From Bradyrhizobium ottawaense (lineage in GTDB: Bacteria > Pseudomonadota > Alphaproteobacteria > Rhizobiales > Xanthobacteraceae): 64,000 nt of DNA. The notes below the pieces were generated by a model, which saw only the letters and a list, made by a program, of their open reading frames with translations, ran no database searches and was not told the origin of the DNA. Positions 61,620 to 64,000 of this stretch are shown here, piece by piece; within the stretch, counting starts at the first letter, position 1, and every line of letters begins with the position of its first letter. The stretch covers positions 4,227,001 to 4,291,000 of the forward strand of contig NZ_LT629693.1 in NCBI RefSeq assembly GCF_900099825.1. The letters are read 5' to 3'. The translations under genes and the position numbers were made by a program.

Positions 61620-62252
61620 ATGAAGCTGCACGGCTATTTCCGCAGTGCCGCGGCATACCGGGTCAGGATCGCACTCAATCTGAAGGGGATGCAGCCTGAG
61701 CACCTCGCCCATCACCTTCGCAAGGGGGAGCAATGCGCGCCGGCCTATCTCGCGATCAATCCGCAGGGTCTGGTGCCGGCGCTGGAGAGCGACACCGGCG
61801 CGATCCTCACCCAATCGCTTGCCATTGTCGAATGGCTGGATGAGACCCATCCAGAACCGCCGCTGTTGCCGAAGGACCCGCTGCGCCGCGCCAAAGTCCG
61901 CGCCTTCGCCATGGCACTCGCCTGCGACACCCACCCGGTGCAAAATCTGAAAGTGTTGAACCGGCTTCGCCAGCTCGGAATATCAGAAGAGAAGGTGACG
62001 GAGTGGGCGGCCTGGGCCAACCGCGAGGGGCTGGGCGCCTGCGAAGCCCTGATCGCGGACGAGCCGGGGCCGTTCTGTTTCGGGCCAACGCCTGGTATGG
62101 CCGATCTGTCGCTGGTGCCGCAGCTCGGCAATGCGCGCCGCTTCGGTGTCGACGTCTCGGCCTATCCGCGCTTGCTCAAGGCCGAGGCCGCGGCCAAGGA
62201 GATGAAGGCGTTCGCCGACGCCGCGCCGGACAGGCAGCCCGATGCCGAGTAA
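61620..62252 (+). CDS. Maleylpyruvate/maleylacetoacetate isomerase, zeta-class GST
   Basis: This 210-residue GST-fold enzyme starts at ATG 61620 behind CCGGGAGG and opens with KLHGYFRSAAAYRVRIALNLKGM, the zeta-class Ser-Ala-Ala glutathione contact. ALESDTGAILTQSLAIVEWLDETHPEPPLLP is the second GST motif. In this context maleylpyruvate, the product of gentisate dioxygenase, is the likely substrate. Its end overlaps the MarR gene by 11 bases. Confidence 0.88.
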   Translation: MKLHGYFRSAAAYRVRIALNLKGMQPEHLAHHLRKGEQCAPAYLAINPQGLVPALESDTGAILTQSLAIVEWLDETHPEPPLLPKDPLRRAKVRAFAMALACDTHPVQNLKVLNRLRQLGISEEKVTEWAAWANREGLGACEALIADEPGPFCFGPTPGMADLSLVPQLGNARRFGVDVSAYPRLLKAEAAAKEMKAFADAAPDRQPDAE

Positions 62253-62784
62253 GCCCGCGCCCGCACCCAAGGTACCCGTTACCAAGGCCGCGCCCATCAC
62301 GATGGATGCGGTCTACACCGCGCCGGGCTATCTGTTCCGGCGGATGCAGCAGATCGCGGTCGCGATCTTTGTCGAGGAATGCCGGGCGTTCGACCTGACG
62401 CCGGTGCAATACGCCGCCCTGGTGGCGATCCACACCCATCCCGGGATCGATGCGACGCGGCTGTCCGCGGTGATCGCCTTCGACCGCTCCACGCTCGGCA
62501 ATGTGATCGAACGGCTGGAGACCAAGACCCTGATCGAGCGCAAGCCGGCGCGCGAGGACAAGCGCGTCAAGCTGCTCTATCTCACCAAGGCGGGCACCGC
62601 CCTGCTGCGCGAGATCATGGTGGCGGTCGAGAAGGCGCAGGCGCGGATGCTGCAGCCACTGAAGCCGGCCGACCGCAAGACGCTGCTGGCGCTGCTGACG
62701 CAGCTGGTCGATCTCAACAACGAGGCGTCGCGGGTGCCGCTGCGCGCCGAAGACGCGCTCGAACATCTGGGAAAGTCGGGCTGA
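62242..62784 (+). CDS. MarR family transcriptional regulator
   Basis: This 180-residue winged-helix protein has an extended basic N-terminus, then LFRRMQQIAVAIFVEECRAFDLTPVQYAALVAIHTHPGIDATRLSAVIAFDRSTLGNVIERLETKTLIERKPAREDKRVKLLYLTKAG. It starts 11 bases inside the isomerase gene and its TGA shares bases with the next ATG (TGATG), so the regulator is translated inside the operon it probably controls. Gentisate or 3-hydroxybenzoate may be the inducer. Confidence 0.9.
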   Translation: MPSKPAPAPKVPVTKAAPITMDAVYTAPGYLFRRMQQIAVAIFVEECRAFDLTPVQYAALVAIHTHPGIDATRLSAVIAFDRSTLGNVIERLETKTLIERKPAREDKRVKLLYLTKAGTALLREIMVAVEKAQARMLQPLKPADRKTLLALLTQLVDLNNEASRVPLRAEDALEHLGKSG

Positions 62785-63965
62785 TGGACGTGCGACCGGT
62801 ATTGATCGCTGGCGGCGGCATCGGCGGGCTGGCCACGGCGCTGGGCCTGGCGCAAAAGGGCATCCGCTCGATCCTGCTGGAGAAGGCTTCCAGCCTCGGC
62901 GAAATTGGCGCCGGCATCCAGCTCGGGCCCAATGCGTTTCATGCCTTCGACTATCTCGGCGTCGGTGAGGCGGCGCGCGGCATGGCGGTTTATATCGACC
63001 AGCTCCGGCTGATGGATGCAATGACCGCCGAGGAGATCACCCATGTCGATCTGCGCGAGGCGTTTCGCGCACGCTTCGGCAACCCTTACGCGGTCGTGCA
63101 TCGCGGCGACCTGCATGGCGTTTTCTTAAGGGCCTGCCAGAACCACGAACTGATCGAATTGCGCGTGAGCAGCGAGGTCATCGGCTACGATCAGGACGGA
63201 TCGTCGGTGACGGCGCGGCTGGCGAATGGCGAGCGCGTCGCGGGCCGGCTCTTGATCGGCGCCGACGGACTGTGGTCGAACGTTCGCAAGCAGGTCATCG
63301 CAGATGGCCCGCCGCGGGTGTCCGGTCATACGACCTACCGCTCGGTGATTCCGACCGAACAGATGCCGGAAGATTTGCGCTGGAACGCGGCGACGCTGTG
63401 GGCGGGCCCGAAATGCCACATCGTGCATTATCCGCTGTCGGGCTGGAAGGTGTTCAACCTCGTCGTCACCTATCACAACGATGCGCCGGAGCCGGTGGCG
63501 GGCAAGCCGGTTTCCGACGAGGAAGTCATGCAGGGCTTTGGCCACGTGCATGAGCGTGCGCGCGAGATCATCCGGCACGGCAAGAACTGGCGGCTATGGG
63601 TGCTGTGCGACCGCGATCCCGTCGAGCGCTGGATCGATGGCCGCGTCGCGCTGCTCGGCGATGCCGCGCATCCGATGCTGCAATATTTCGCGCAAGGCGC
63701 CTGCCAGGCGATGGAAGACGCGGTCTGTCTGTCGCATATGCTGTCGCATCATGACGATCAGGCCGCAGCGCTTGAAGCCTATCGCGCGCAACGCTTTCCG
63801 CGCACCGCCCGGGTGCAGATGCTGTCGCGCGCGATCGGCGAGCACATCTATCACCCGTCCGGCGAGCACGCCCGCATCCGCAACGCGATCATGCGCGGCA
63901 AGTCGCAGGAGGATTATCTTGGCGATCTGACCTGGCTCTATGGCGGGACGGGGCTGGCGGGGTAG
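62784..63965 (+). CDS. FAD-dependent 3-hydroxybenzoate 6-hydroxylase
   Basis: This 393-residue class A flavin hydroxylase has GGGIGGLATALGLAQKG at the N-terminus and GRVALLGDAAHPMLQYFAQGACQAMEDAVCLSHML near residue 285. GEIGAGIQLGPNAFHAFDYLG is the pattern of salicylate- and hydroxybenzoate-hydroxylases. Given gentisate dioxygenase next door, 3-hydroxybenzoate to gentisate is the best reading; salicylate 5-hydroxylation is less likely for this fold. Start ATG 62784 overlaps the MarR stop. Confidence 0.87.
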   Translation: MDVRPVLIAGGGIGGLATALGLAQKGIRSILLEKASSLGEIGAGIQLGPNAFHAFDYLGVGEAARGMAVYIDQLRLMDAMTAEEITHVDLREAFRARFGNPYAVVHRGDLHGVFLRACQNHELIELRVSSEVIGYDQDGSSVTARLANGERVAGRLLIGADGLWSNVRKQVIADGPPRVSGHTTYRSVIPTEQMPEDLRWNAATLWAGPKCHIVHYPLSGWKVFNLVVTYHNDAPEPVAGKPVSDEEVMQGFGHVHERAREIIRHGKNWRLWVLCDRDPVERWIDGRVALLGDAAHPMLQYFAQGACQAMEDAVCLSHMLSHHDDQAAALEAYRAQRFPRTARVQMLSRAIGEHIYHPSGEHARIRNAIMRGKSQEDYLGDLTWLYGGTGLAG

Positions 63966-63972
63966 CACCGCC

Positions 63973-64000
63973 GTCGTCCCGGGCTTGACCCGGGATCCAT
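63973..64000. repeat. Palindrome arm cut by window edge
   Basis: GTCGTCCCGGGCTTGACCCGGGATCCAT is the first arm of the GTCATTGCCGGGCTTGACC family seen at 731-820. Confidence 0.7.

Noticed and set aside
1..64000. CRISPR array, rRNA genes, toxin-antitoxin or restriction systems
   Set aside because: No regularly spaced identical repeats, no rRNA signatures and no proteins with those motifs were seen; the tandem 13-bp repeats at 18469 have no spacers.

Overview
The window reads as a chromosomal segment of a high-GC alphaproteobacterium, most likely Bradyrhizobium or a close relative in the Nitrobacteraceae. The basis is the family mix (Suv3-like helicase, 7Fe ferredoxin, CarD, CsbD, many CoA-ester and aromatic catabolic genes, many ABC importers) and several families of intergenic palindromes that I associate with this group. 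This is judged by eye; no search was run.

Layout. 1-6.8 kb: partial DUF3108 protein, Suv3-like helicase, S4-domain protein, FdxA ferredoxin and CarD. 7-9.8 kb: M48 lipoprotein protease, a frameshifted nuclease gene and a VOC protein. 10-17.3 kb: an acyl-CoA catabolic block with an orphan periplasmic binding protein, two crotonases, a pair of acyl-CoA dehydrogenases, a VOC protein and an SDR. 17.5-20.3 kb: small stress and envelope genes, a ketopantoate-reductase-like gene and a frameshifted CAP-domain gene. 20.5-26 kb: an accessory insert that looks AT-richer than its flanks, bounded by imperfect ~120-bp direct repeats of one gene's 3' end. It holds an IS remnant, a group II intron, two orphan genes, four small stress-type proteins (two with EcfG-like promoters) and a MITE. 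27.5 kb: tRNA-Arg(CCU).

27.7-33.6 kb is the most distinctive stretch. A minus-strand set (phospholipid N-methyltransferase-like, DedA, PlcP-like phosphoesterase, GT4 glycosyltransferase) stands divergent from an OmpR-type two-component system. It looks like a membrane-lipid remodelling locus.

34-50.5 kb is catabolic: CoA-transferase, IclR-family regulator, dienelactone-hydrolase-like enzyme, a complete five-gene Liv-type importer, LigI-like amidohydrolase, Old Yellow Enzyme, a second CoA-transferase, an HSL-type esterase, a Baeyer-Villiger monooxygenase and a di-heme RoxA-like cytochrome. Together they suggest uptake, reduction, ring oxygenation, hydrolysis and CoA activation of a cyclic ketone or terpenoid-like substrate, which is inference. 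50.7-54.4 kb: miscellaneous, including biotin synthase. 54.5-60.4 kb: crotonase, aspartate-dehydrogenase-like enzyme, FAD oxidoreductase and an SsuABC/NMT1-type importer. 60.5-64 kb: a gentisate/3-hydroxybenzoate module (gentisate dioxygenase; maleylpyruvate isomerase, MarR regulator and flavin hydroxylase in overlapping reading frames).
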